Source: Pseudomonadota bacterium
GTDB lineage: Bacteria > Pseudomonadota > Gammaproteobacteria > Burkholderiales > Burkholderiaceae_C
Direction: 5' to 3'
Length of the DNA: 32,628 nt
NCBI GenBank assembly: GCA_023460715.1
Contig: JAEWPH010000269.1
Span: 1-32,628 of the forward strand
Part shown: in pieces, positions 8,026 to 15,434 of the stretch
Layout of the letters: each line of letters opens with the position of its first letter
Numbering within the stretch: the stretch's first letter is position 1
The notes under the pieces: generated by a model
What the model was told of the DNA's origin: nothing
The model's database searches: none
The model's input: the letters and a program-made list of their open reading frames with translations, nothing else
Translations under genes and position numbers: made by a program

Positions 8026-9090
8026 ATGTCTTCGCTTGCCAAGAACGCTCTTCTTTTCATAGCTGCTTGCGCTTTATCCATAAGCGCTGCAGCCCAAAAA
8101 CCCTCCAAGAAGACAGCCGCCCCACCCGCCCCGGTTTACTACGCCCAGCGCGACGAGGCTTTGCGCTTCGCCGACGATCTGGCGGCCCGCCGCGACCTGG
8201 ACCGCGAATGGGTGCGCCAGGCCATCGGCCAGGCCCGCTTCCTGCCACAGGTACCGCGTCTGATGCTGCCGCCTCCCGCCGGAACGCCCAAGAACTGGGC
8301 GCTGTACCGCAGCCGTTTCATCGACCCGGTGCGCATCCGCGCCGGCGTGCGCTTCTGGCAGGAGAACGCGGACACCCTGGCGCGCGCCGAGCAGACATAC
8401 GGCGTGCCGGCCGAGATCATCGTCGGCATCATCGGTGTGGAGACGGTCTACGGCCAGCAGATGGGCAGCTTCCGCGTGATGGATGCGCTGGCCACGCTGT
8501 CGTTCGACTTTCCGGCAGCCCACCCGCGCGCGGCCGACCGGGTGGCGTTCTTCCGCGGCGAGCTGGAGCAGTTCCTGAGCCTGATGGACCGCACCGGCAT
8601 CGACCCGTTCGAGCCGCGCGGCAGCTACGCCGGCGCCATGGGGCTGGGCCAGTTCATGCCGTCGAGCTGGGTGCGCTGGGCCGTGGACTTCGACGGCGAC
8701 GGCCGCATCGACCTGTGGAAGAGCCCGGCGGACGCGATCGGCTCGGTCGCCAACTATTTCAAGGCGCATGGCTGGCAGACGGGCATGCCGGTCTGGTACG
8801 GCGTGGAGTTCGACGCGGCGCGCCTGCAGCTCGCCACCCTGCTCGGGCCCGACATCCTTCCCACCTTCACCGCCACCCGCATGGCCGAGCTGGGCGCCAC
8901 GCCCCTGGGCGCGGGCCAGCAGCACACGGGCCCCTTGGCGCTGGTGGAACTGCAGAACGGCAACGCGGCGCCGCTGTACGTGGTGGGCACGCAGAACTTC
9001 TACGCCATCACGCGCTACAACTGGTCGAGCTACTACGCCATGGCGGTGGAAGAGCTGGGCCGCGAGGTCGCCGCGGCGCGCGGCCGGTAG
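8026..9090 (+). CDS. mltB: Lytic murein transglycosylase B (GH103 family)
   Basis: This 354-residue secreted enzyme cleaves the MurNAc-GlcNAc bond of peptidoglycan and forms 1,6-anhydro ends. The family core is clear: IIGVETVYG with the likely catalytic Glu139, GAMGLGQFMPSSW, and an EF-hand-like DFDGDGRIDLW loop from residue 221. The N-terminus is a signal peptide (residues 1 to about 24) that ends in an Ala-rich cleavage region with no lipobox cysteine, so a soluble periplasmic form is likely. Residues 9-24, the hydrophobic core of that signal, are encoded by dispersed-repeat copy B. The gene starts 9 bases after the transglutaminase stop, so it belongs to the same operon and supports a cell-wall role for it. 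Confidence 0.93.
   Translation: MSSLAKNALLFIAACALSISAAAQKPSKKTAAPPAPVYYAQRDEALRFADDLAARRDLDREWVRQAIGQARFLPQVPRLMLPPPAGTPKNWALYRSRFIDPVRIRAGVRFWQENADTLARAEQTYGVPAEIIVGIIGVETVYGQQMGSFRVMDALATLSFDFPAAHPRAADRVAFFRGELEQFLSLMDRTGIDPFEPRGSYAGAMGLGQFMPSSWVRWAVDFDGDGRIDLWKSPADAIGSVANYFKAHGWQTGMPVWYGVEFDAARLQLATLLGPDILPTFTATRMAELGATPLGAGQQHTGPLALVELQNGNAAPLYVVGTQNFYAITRYNWSSYYAMAVEELGREVAAARGR
8048..8097 (+). repeat. Dispersed short repeat, copy B, inside mltB
   Basis: The motif order is ATAGCT, then an inverted repeat GCGCTT...AAGCGC, in the same orientation as copy D. It lies wholly within the mltB signal-peptide coding region and is read in the same frame as copy D is in nrtB (ATA GCT ... AGC GC). 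It is the most diverged in its left half. Confidence 0.6.
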
Positions 9091-9161
9091 CGGCAAGGCC
9101 TGCGCTCCCACCAGCCCATCGTTGCGCCGGCGAGGGCGGCGCACACGACGCCGGCGCCGTG

Positions 9162-12056
9162 TCAGCCCAGGTACGGCCCGATATCTACCGCGTCGATCTG
9201 CTCGGGGGCCAGGAAGCGGTGTGCGTACTCCAGGTACACGCCCGAGGTGAGGAACAGGTCGAACAAATCGCCGTCGATGTGCTTCTTGGCCTTGAACTTG
9301 GCCAGGATGCGCACGGCCTCCGACAGCGGCTTGGCCTTCTTGTACGGGCGGTCGGATGCGGTCAATGCCTCGAAGATGTCGGCGATGGCCATGATGCGCG
9401 CCGGAATCGACAGCTGCTCCGCGCTCAGGCCGCGCGGGTAGCCGGTGCCGATCAGCGTCTCGTGGTGCGTGCCGGCGTACTCGGGAATGCGGCGCAGGTT
9501 GTCCGGCAGCGGCAGCTGTTCCAGCATCACGATGGTCTGCACGATGTGGTCGTTGATCTTGTAGCGCTCCTCGGCCGTGAGGGTGCCGTACTCGATCAGC
9601 AGGTTGTGCACCTCGCCCAGGTTGTACAGGTGCTCGGGCACCTCCATGTTGAAGCCGTAGCGCGGATCCTGCTGGTCGTGGCCGGTGCGCGGAATGATGT
9701 GCTGCGGCTTGTCGGCCAGCAGCGTCTCGACCGCCGGCAACGGTTGCGCGCGCACCTGCGCCAGGCGGGTCTCCTCGCCGTGCGACAGGCCCAGCCCGTC
9801 GTCGAAGTAGCGCAGCCAGGTCTGCGCGCCGATCTCCATCAGGCGGTCCCGGTAGCCGGGTGCCATGCTTTCGGTGCCGATGTTGCACACCGCGACGAAG
9901 GCGAAGTCGTCCTGCAGCTGCTGGCAGCGGGCATGGAAGCGCGCCCGGGCCTCCGCCTCGCTGGCACCGTCCAGGCGCTGCTGCAGCATGTCGATCTCCG
10001 CATCGCGCCGCAGCACCTCGAAGCGCGTACGGATCTCGTGGATGCGGTTGTAGATGGTTTCCAGCTTGGTCGCCTTGTCCACCACGTGCTCCGGCGTGGT
10101 GACCTTGCCGCAGTCGTGCAGCCAGGTGCCGATGCGGAATTCGCGCCACTCGTCCTCGGTGGTGAAGCGGAACGACGCCAGCGGCCCGGTGTGGACCTCG
10201 CTCGCCTGCTGCGCCAGCATGGCGGCCAGCTCGGGGACGCGTGCGCAATGGCCGCCGGTGTACTCGCTCTTGGCGTCGATGGCGCTGGCCACCAGCCGGA
10301 TGAGCGACTCCATCAGCTCGCGCTGGCTGCGCAGCAGCGACTGATTTTCCAGCGCGATGCCGGCCTGGGATGCCAATGTCTGCGCATAGCGGGTGAGCGA
10401 CTGATCGGCCGCGGGCTCCGATGGATCGCCGGGCGGCCGCAGCGGCACTTCCAGCACCATCACCCCCAGGCACCGGTCCTCGCGCGCCAGCACGGGCACG
10501 GCCACCACATGCATGTCGACACCGCCGCGCTGGGTCAGCCAGCTGGTGCCCTCGCGCCGCGCGTAGACGCGGCTGACCAGATCCTCTGCCGCCAGGTCAT
10601 CGGGCTCGCTCCATACGCCCTGCTGGGCAACGAGCTGCAAAGCGTCGGGGCCGTTGCCCAGCCAGAACTGCCCGCCCTGGGCCCGGGCCAGGTCGCGCGC
10701 GCTCTCCAGCGAATGCAGCACCACTTCGTCCTGGTCGTGGCAGGCCGGCAGCTGCACGCCGCTGTCCACCAACCGCTCCAGGCGCTGGTGCGTGGCCTGC
10801 AGGGCCTGGTCGCGTTCCTTGAGCGCCTGCTTCATGGTGTGCTGCGCGCTGCCCAGCAGATCGATCTCGTAGAACATCGACCGGACAGGCTCGCCTCCGC
10901 TGAAGTCCAGCCGCTGGATGCGCTCGGACTCCGCCGTCAGCGCCCCCAGCGTGTCCGCCACCCGCCGCGAGGCAAAGTACGCCAGCGGCAGGAACACGCA
11001 CAGCAGGCCCAGGCACGACAGCAGGATGTCGTCGCGGGCGCGCTCGATCATGCCCACGTAAGGGCTCATGGGAGCGAACGCCACCACATGCAGGGCGTTG
11101 TGGGGCGCCGAGCGCACGGCCTGCGTGGCATAGGCGTATTTCTCATCGCCCACCGGGACGATGCGGCTGCCCTCCTCGCCGTAGAAGCTGGCCGCGGCTG
11201 CGAGCAGCGGATGGGCCTGCTCTCCCAACGCCCGCTGCCGCACGGGCGCCGGCGCGGCCAGCGCTCCGGAGGCCTGGGCCGCCAGCACGCGGCCCAGCCG
11301 ATCAGTGACGACGATGCCGCCCTCGCGTCCCGCGAGCGATGTGCCCGCGAAGCCATCCAGTCCGGCCAGGCTGATGTCCGCACCCGCCACGGCATCGCCG
11401 CCCGGCAGCGCCTGCGAGAGCGTGAGACCCAGCGCCTGCGAAGACTCGTACACATACGGTTCCGTCATGTGCAGCCCCGCACGGGATCGCGCCGCCGTGT
11501 ACCAGGGCCGGCTGCTCGGCCCGTAGGTGGCGGGCCCTTCGGCGCGGCCCAGCACGCGACCTTCTGCCGACAGGAACTCCCACGACTCATTGCGCTGGCC
11601 AGGAAAGGCCGGGTCCGCCAGGGTCACCCGGACGGCCGAGGCCGTGCCCTCGGGCGCCTTCAGGGACTGGCGGATGCGCGCATCGTCGCGCACCCCGATG
11701 ACCTGTATGAAGTCATCGTTCTCGAAACCCAGGTAGTAGCTGTAGCTGAACGGATGGATGCGCAGCGCCGTGACGAGCGCCGCCACGAGACGGTCGCGCC
11801 GCGCCGGTTCCCGCAGATCCTCGCTGCGCAAGGGCGCTTCGGATTGGTGCCGCACTACGCGCGCGGCGTCCTCGACGATCTCGGACAGCTGGTCCACATT
11901 GCGCTGTGCGATCAGCGAGAACACGTTGCGCGCGCTCTCCTCGCTCATGGTCTCGAACCGCGCGACGGCGATGGTGACCGTCACCAGCGTGATGACGACG
12001 AGAAACGTCGCCATCAACACGGTGGGCAGTAGATAAAACCGGAACCTGGGTTTCAT
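9162..12056 (-). CDS. Membrane sensor with Cache, GAF and HD-GYP domains (putative cyclic-di-GMP phosphodiesterase)
   Basis: This 964-residue sensor has a first membrane helix (about 8-30), a periplasmic Cache-like region with WYTAARSRAG and TEPYVYESSQ (about 31-335), and a second helix (about 340-362). These are followed by a HAMP-like linker, a GAF-like domain (about 425-575) and an HD-GYP domain. The HD pair is His647-Asp648 (LHDCGK); HHE begins at 864 and GYP at 872-874. HD-GYP enzymes hydrolyse cyclic di-GMP and so affect motility and biofilm. Unusually, about 215 residues separate HD from HHE, where the family usually has about 60-80, which implies an insert of about 130-150 residues. 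It is a stand-alone gene, convergent with mltB. The ribosome site is weak. Confidence 0.9.
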   Translation of the reverse strand: MKPRFRFYLLPTVLMATFLVVITLVTVTIAVARFETMSEESARNVFSLIAQRNVDQLSEIVEDAARVVRHQSEAPLRSEDLREPARRDRLVAALVTALRIHPFSYSYYLGFENDDFIQVIGVRDDARIRQSLKAPEGTASAVRVTLADPAFPGQRNESWEFLSAEGRVLGRAEGPATYGPSSRPWYTAARSRAGLHMTEPYVYESSQALGLTLSQALPGGDAVAGADISLAGLDGFAGTSLAGREGGIVVTDRLGRVLAAQASGALAAPAPVRQRALGEQAHPLLAAAASFYGEEGSRIVPVGDEKYAYATQAVRSAPHNALHVVAFAPMSPYVGMIERARDDILLSCLGLLCVFLPLAYFASRRVADTLGALTAESERIQRLDFSGGEPVRSMFYEIDLLGSAQHTMKQALKERDQALQATHQRLERLVDSGVQLPACHDQDEVVLHSLESARDLARAQGGQFWLGNGPDALQLVAQQGVWSEPDDLAAEDLVSRVYARREGTSWLTQRGGVDMHVVAVPVLAREDRCLGVMVLEVPLRPPGDPSEPAADQSLTRYAQTLASQAGIALENQSLLRSQRELMESLIRLVASAIDAKSEYTGGHCARVPELAAMLAQQASEVHTGPLASFRFTTEDEWREFRIGTWLHDCGKVTTPEHVVDKATKLETIYNRIHEIRTRFEVLRRDAEIDMLQQRLDGASEAEARARFHARCQQLQDDFAFVAVCNIGTESMAPGYRDRLMEIGAQTWLRYFDDGLGLSHGEETRLAQVRAQPLPAVETLLADKPQHIIPRTGHDQQDPRYGFNMEVPEHLYNLGEVHNLLIEYGTLTAEERYKINDHIVQTIVMLEQLPLPDNLRRIPEYAGTHHETLIGTGYPRGLSAEQLSIPARIMAIADIFEALTASDRPYKKAKPLSEAVRILAKFKAKKHIDGDLFDLFLTSGVYLEYAHRFLAPEQIDAVDIGPYLG

Positions 12057-12130
12057 GGGGAGCCCGACCGGAGCCGAGGTGCTGGCGAAAAGTCACATTC
12101 TGTAGCACTCCCCAAGAACCCACAACGGAA

Positions 12131-12154
12131 ATAAAAAGGCGGCCCCAGCCGCCC
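12131..12154 (-). terminator. Intrinsic terminator after the binding-protein gene
   Basis: On the minus strand a GGCGGC/GCCGCC stem with a 4-base loop (12138-12153) is followed by TTTTTAT. It lies 65 bases after the stop of the leftward binding-protein gene and before the HD-GYP gene, so it separates the two transcripts. Confidence 0.8.
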
Positions 12155-12218
12155 CACAACGCAGCACAACGCCGCAAGCACCGTGTAAGCCGGCTGCACC
12201 AGCGCAGCCGCGCGCCGT

Positions 12219-13526
12219 TCAGGACGGGCGCGCCATCTGGCAGGTCGTCGGCTGCTGCGCCTGTTCGGCCGGGATCTGGCGCACCACCCGGAAGCCATAG
12301 CCCGAGCCTTCCACGTCGAACTTCACGCCGGGCGTTCCCTGCTTCTGCATCACCCCTACCACCAGCGCCTGCTGGAACTGGTGGTCGGCGGCGCGCATGC
12401 TGCCCGCCTGGCCGCTGAGCTGCACGCTGGCCTTCTCCATCTGGCGTGCCACGGCTACCGCATCGGTGCTGCCGGCGCGCTCGATCGACTGCGCCAGCGC
12501 CTCGACCATGAGCTGCATGCGCATGTGGACATAGTCATCGGCCGGATGAGGGAAGCGGTCGCGGAAGGAACGGTAGAAGCCCTCGCTCTGCGCGCCTGGC
12601 ACGTTGGGCAGCCAGTCGGCCACGGCCACGACCTTGCCCACCCCGGCGTCGCCCAGCGCGGCCGGCGCACCCAGCGCATTGCCGTAGAAGGTGTAGAACA
12701 TGCCGTCGTAGCCGACCTCCCGCGCGGCCTTGACCAGCAGCGTCAGGTCGTTGCCCCAGTTGCCGGTGATGACGGCCTGGGCGCCGCTGGCCTTGATCTT
12801 GACGGCGTAGGGAGCGAAGTCCTTCACGCGGCCCACCGGGTGCAGTTCATCGCCCACCACGGCCACGTCGGGGCGCTGGGCGCCCAGCTGCTTGCGGGCT
12901 TCGCGCAGCACGGCCTGGCCGAAGCTGTAGTCCTGGCCAATGAGGTACACGCGCTGCAGCGCCTTGTCGCCCTGAATGACGCCCATCAGCGCGGCCATGC
13001 GCATGTCGGCATGGGCATCGAAGCGGAAGTGCCAGAAGCTGCACTTCTCGTTGGTCAGGATGGGATCGACAGCGGAGTAGTTGAGGAACACCACCCGCTT
13101 GCCCGGCTCGCGTTCGTTGTGCTTGTTGATGGCTTCGATCAGCACGGCCGCCGTCGCGGACGAATTGCCCTGCAGCACGAAACGTGCACCGTCATCGATG
13201 GCGGCGCGCAGCGCGGACAGAGCTTCCTCGTTCTGCCCCTTGCTGTCGAAGCGGGTGAGCAGCAGCGGGCGCACCCCGCCCGCGCTGGCCGGCAGGGCCA
13301 CGCCGCCGCGCGCATTGACGCGCTCCATCGCCCAGGCCACGTTGCGAAAAACGGCCTCGCCGGTGTTGGCGAACGGCCCGGACAGGCTCTCGATCAGCGC
13401 CACCTTGATGGGCGTGCCGGCCGGAGCGGCCTGGGCGCGTACGGAGGGAGCGGCCACCAGGGCCGAAGCGGTCAAGAAGACTATGGCGCAAGCCTTCCAG
13501 GCCTGGCGTCGTGCGAAAGCAATCAT
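12219..13526 (-). CDS. Branched-chain-amino-acid-type ABC transporter substrate-binding protein (orphan)
   Basis: This is a 435-residue periplasmic binding protein of the LivJ/LivK (type I fold) class. A cleavable signal peptide (residues 1 to about 31, ending near SVRAQA) is followed by the family start IKVALIESLSGPFANTGEAV. Later come GNSSATAAVLIEAI, YLIGQDYSFGQAVL and a C-terminal SMRAADHQFQQALVVGVM segment. The ligand may be an amino acid, an amide or an aromatic compound and cannot be told. No permease or ATPase genes lie nearby, so it must use distant partners or act as a sensor. A GGAT lies about 7 bases before the ATG. A terminator follows the gene, and an unusually large inverted repeat lies upstream. 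Confidence 0.88.
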   Translation of the reverse strand: MIAFARRQAWKACAIVFLTASALVAAPSVRAQAAPAGTPIKVALIESLSGPFANTGEAVFRNVAWAMERVNARGGVALPASAGGVRPLLLTRFDSKGQNEEALSALRAAIDDGARFVLQGNSSATAAVLIEAINKHNEREPGKRVVFLNYSAVDPILTNEKCSFWHFRFDAHADMRMAALMGVIQGDKALQRVYLIGQDYSFGQAVLREARKQLGAQRPDVAVVGDELHPVGRVKDFAPYAVKIKASGAQAVITGNWGNDLTLLVKAAREVGYDGMFYTFYGNALGAPAALGDAGVGKVVAVADWLPNVPGAQSEGFYRSFRDRFPHPADDYVHMRMQLMVEALAQSIERAGSTDAVAVARQMEKASVQLSGQAGSMRAADHQFQQALVVGVMQKQGTPGVKFDVEGSGYGFRVVRQIPAEQAQQPTTCQMARPS

Positions 13527-13550
13527 TCACTGATCCAAAAGAAAGCCGGC

Positions 13551-13562
13551 GTTCTTAAGAAC
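13551..13562. repeat. Perfect 12-base palindrome upstream of the binding-protein gene
   Basis: GTTCTTAAGAAC is fully self-complementary and lies 25 bases before the start codon at 13526. It could be an operator or part of a leader structure. No regulator gene is adjacent. Confidence 0.45.
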
Positions 13563-13566
13563 TCGC

Positions 13567-13679
13567 AGGGGTCGCGTTGGAGCGCAATCGGAATGAGTAG
13601 ACGCTTCGGATGCGCCGCATGGGCTCGTGCCCATGCAAGCATTCGAGGCGTTCAATCGCCCGATTTCGCTCCGACCCTT
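13567..13679. repeat. Long imperfect inverted repeat (about 113 bases, about 40 paired)
   Basis: The arms pair in five blocks around a TCGT loop at 13625-13628. From inside out these are 8 perfect pairs (13617-13624 with 13629-13636), 13 pairs including two wobbles (13601-13613 with 13639-13651), 6 pairs (13586-13591 with 13660-13665), 6 pairs (13579-13584 with 13667-13672), and 7 pairs (13567-13573 with 13673-13679). The internal loops are small except one of 9 by 8 bases. No T-tract follows on either strand, so it is not a simple terminator. It could be a structured leader or small RNA upstream of the binding-protein gene. Confidence 0.7.
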
Positions 13680-13743
13680 CGGTCAGCGGTTCCAGGGAGG
13701 TCGTAAACACGTTCTATGTACCGCCGGCGGGGGATTTCCGGGT

Positions 13744-13811
13744 GGCGCGCAGTGTAGCCGTGCGCGCCAGCGGCCCTGCCGCTGCCGAGGGGATCGGCTT
13801 GCCCGCGGCAA
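13744..13811. repeat. Four adjacent short hairpins after the DUF2242 gene
   Basis: Four perfect stems follow one another without gaps: GGCGCGCA/TGCGCGCC with a 9-base loop, AGCGGC/GCCGCT with a 3-base loop, GCCGA/TCGGC with a 5-base loop, and TTGCC/GGCAA with a 3-base loop. They lie downstream of the leftward DUF2242 gene. No T-tract is seen, and a GC-rich sequence forms such stems easily. The rest of 13680-13919 holds nothing I recognise. Confidence 0.35.
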
Positions 13812-13919
13812 GGCCTACCGGGAGCGTCTGCAGACACACGCGGAGCCTGCCTCCCACGCGCAGCCTCCAGCCAGTTGCGGCATGCGGGCAGCGCTGTCTG
13901 CCGCCCGCCCCCTTCTGAC

Positions 13920-14603
13920 TTACTGCGGGGCGGGGGGCTGCGGCGGCTCGTTGTCCGCGGGGTCCACGGCCTCGCGCTCCTCCAGCGGCGCCGGGCGCGC
14001 CACCATGGGCGTCGCGGCATCGGCCCGGGCCATGGGCTGGGCGCTGGGCGGGCGCACGTAGCGGTCGAAGAGCTGGAAGAAGCGGTCGTAGAAGCGCGCG
14101 TCGGTGACGGTCTCGCTGCCCACCTTGACCAGCGTGTCGTCGGTGGCGGACACGGGCAGGGACACCGAGCCCAGCACCCCGACGCCGAGAGAGGCCGAGT
14201 TGTTGATCTTCTTGATCACGTACCGATCCTGGAGGGCACTGGCGAAGGCGGCCGTGCGCTCCTGATCAGTGCCTTCCGCGGCACACACCACGCGCATCTC
14301 GACCTCGTAGTGCGTGTCGCTCGTGGGCTGGAAGTATTTGCGGCCCGTGACCAGTTCGGCCGTGGCAGTGTTCACCAGGTAGCCCTGGCTGAGCAACGCG
14401 CGGCGGGCGGCTTCACAGGCCTGCGCTTGCGGGGCACTGATGTGGCGCGTGTGCATGCTCACGCTGTCGAAGTCGTCGGGGTCGAAGCGCACCTTGCGCT
14501 CCAGGCTGGGCATGGAGTCGGAGACGCTGGAGCAGCCCGCCAGCAGCACCGCGCACAGCAGCAAGGCCAGGGCGGATCCCGAAGAAGAACGGAGTCGATT
14601 CAT
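13920..14603 (-). CDS. DUF2242 family lipoprotein
   Basis: This is a 227-residue predicted lipoprotein. A short signal with the lipobox LLAGC (Cys24) leads into a domain matching what I recall of DUF2242: FDPDDFDSVSMHTRHI, KYFQPTSDTHYEVEMRVVC, YVIKKINNSASLGVGVLG and FYDRFFQLFDRYV. The C-terminal 40 residues are proline/alanine-rich and probably disordered. No function is established for the family. I used the ATG at 14601-14603 because the signal peptide then has normal length; a TTG four codons upstream is possible. No clear ribosome site precedes either. It is divergent from the heat-shock gene. Confidence 0.8.
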   Translation of the reverse strand: MNRLRSSSGSALALLLCAVLLAGCSSVSDSMPSLERKVRFDPDDFDSVSMHTRHISAPQAQACEAARRALLSQGYLVNTATAELVTGRKYFQPTSDTHYEVEMRVVCAAEGTDQERTAAFASALQDRYVIKKINNSASLGVGVLGSVSLPVSATDDTLVKVGSETVTDARFYDRFFQLFDRYVRPPSAQPMARADAATPMVARPAPLEEREAVDPADNEPPQPPAPQ

Positions 14604-14818
14604 GGCAGTCAGCAATCAGGAAAGGGGCGGGGCATGGGGCGCACCCCGAACAGCGCCATTGTGACCCGGCGGCATGCCCCCATTTGGTTCGGTGGGACAT
14701 TGGAGGTGGGCCTGGCCGGCAGGTTCACCCCGAGATGAAGCAGGCCAGGCCCCGGCCGGGCCCACCCCTCCTCGGACTGGGTACTTTTCACGCATTCGGA
14801 GGCATCGTAAAAAAGCCT

Positions 14819-14846
14819 CTTGAAATGTTTGCAGGCAATCGCATGT
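14819..14846 (+). promoter_or_regulatory. Sigma32-type heat-shock promoter
   Basis: A perfect CTTGAAA -35 element (14819-14825) is followed after 13 bases by TCGCATGT (14839-14846), which keeps five of the seven specified bases of the CCCCATNT -10. It lies about 75 bases before the Hsp20-like start and points toward it. A small stem GGCAA-AAAG-TTGCC (14871-14884) lies in the predicted leader. The remaining intergenic DNA (14604-14818) holds nothing I recognise. Confidence 0.65.
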
Positions 14847-14918
14847 TGGATGCAAGCGGCAAACATCCCCGGCAAAAAGTTGCCAACGGCCGCGAATCAT
14901 CATCATCAGGAGTTAATC

Positions 14919-15296
14919 ATGATCTTCGCCCCCGTGATCCACCGTGCCGCTTTTTCCGCCCCCCGTGCTGCCGACCTGGCCGTCCAGCGGTTCCTGCACA
15001 ACACTCTGGCCTCCCCTGCCGCTCCTGGCTACAGCGCCACCCAGGACGACAAGTCCGTCACCCTGCAGCTGGATGTGCCCGGCCTGTCGCGTGAGCAGCT
15101 TCAGCTCACCATCGAAGGCAACCAGGTCCGTCTGAACAGCGTCGAGGGCGCGCCCCGCCAGGTCCAGCGTGCCTGGGAACTGGCCGACGAGATCGACGTG
15201 GCTGCCAGCTCGGCCAAGCTGGAGAACGGTGTGCTGACGCTGACGCTCGCCAAGATTGTGCCTGTCAGCAAGGCTGCGCAGCTGGCCATCCAGTAA
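14919..15296 (+). CDS. Small heat-shock protein, Hsp20/alpha-crystallin type
   Basis: This is a 125-residue predicted cytoplasmic holdase that binds unfolding proteins. The core reads as an alpha-crystallin domain: DDKSVTLQLDVPGLSREQLQ (residues about 45-65), then IEGNQVRLNS, and AKLENGVLTLTLAKI, equivalent to the family's A-x-x-x-n-G-v-L motif. It is short: the C-terminal I-x-I/V tail is reduced to IVPVSKAAQLAIQ. I chose the ATG at 14919-14921 because AGGAG (14908-14912) is correctly spaced; the frame is open further upstream, but that would overlap the promoter. A sigma32-type promoter and a strong terminator flank it, so it is a single-gene transcript. Confidence 0.88.
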   Translation: MIFAPVIHRAAFSAPRAADLAVQRFLHNTLASPAAPGYSATQDDKSVTLQLDVPGLSREQLQLTIEGNQVRLNSVEGAPRQVQRAWELADEIDVAASSAKLENGVLTLTLAKIVPVSKAAQLAIQ

Positions 15297-15357
15297 GCGC
15301 CTCGCGTCCCGCCTCCGCCGCCAAATCAGTGGCGCCGAGACAGGACCTGCAAAGAGC

Positions 15358-15390
15358 AAGGGCTGCCGGATGGCAGCCCTTTTCTTTTTT
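15358..15390 (+). terminator. Strong intrinsic terminator after the hsp20-like gene
   Basis: A perfect 10-base-pair stem (15358-15367 with 15372-15381) with a GGAT loop is followed by TTTTCTTTTTT. It lies 61 bases after the stop. On the minus strand the bases after the stem are only moderately T-rich, so use by the converging tsaD transcript is possible but weaker. Confidence 0.92.
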
Positions 15391-15434
15391 CCGAAAGCTG
15401 CAGCGAAGGTGGAAACGCCCGTGCCGCAACGGCG

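Noticed and set aside
6549..12032. Plus-strand open frame of 1827 codons, plus other long open frames (668-2986, 15504-18230, 22042-24705, 25536-27200, 27372-30239)
   Set aside because: They are shadows of real genes on the other strand or in another frame. Their translations are Ala/Arg/Gly/His-rich with no domain, which is expected in GC-rich DNA.
13567..13679. Integron attC site or 6S RNA
   Set aside because: The flanking R' and R'' box sequences of attC are missing, and the length and bubble do not match 6S RNA.
14871..14884. RNA thermometer in the hsp20 leader
   Set aside because: The small stem does not pair with the AGGAG site, and no FourU or ROSE-like anti-ribosome-site sequence is visible.
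14820..14918. A 33-residue upstream extension of the hsp20-like gene
   Set aside because: It overlaps the sigma32-type promoter, and the ATG at 14919 has a well-placed AGGAG.
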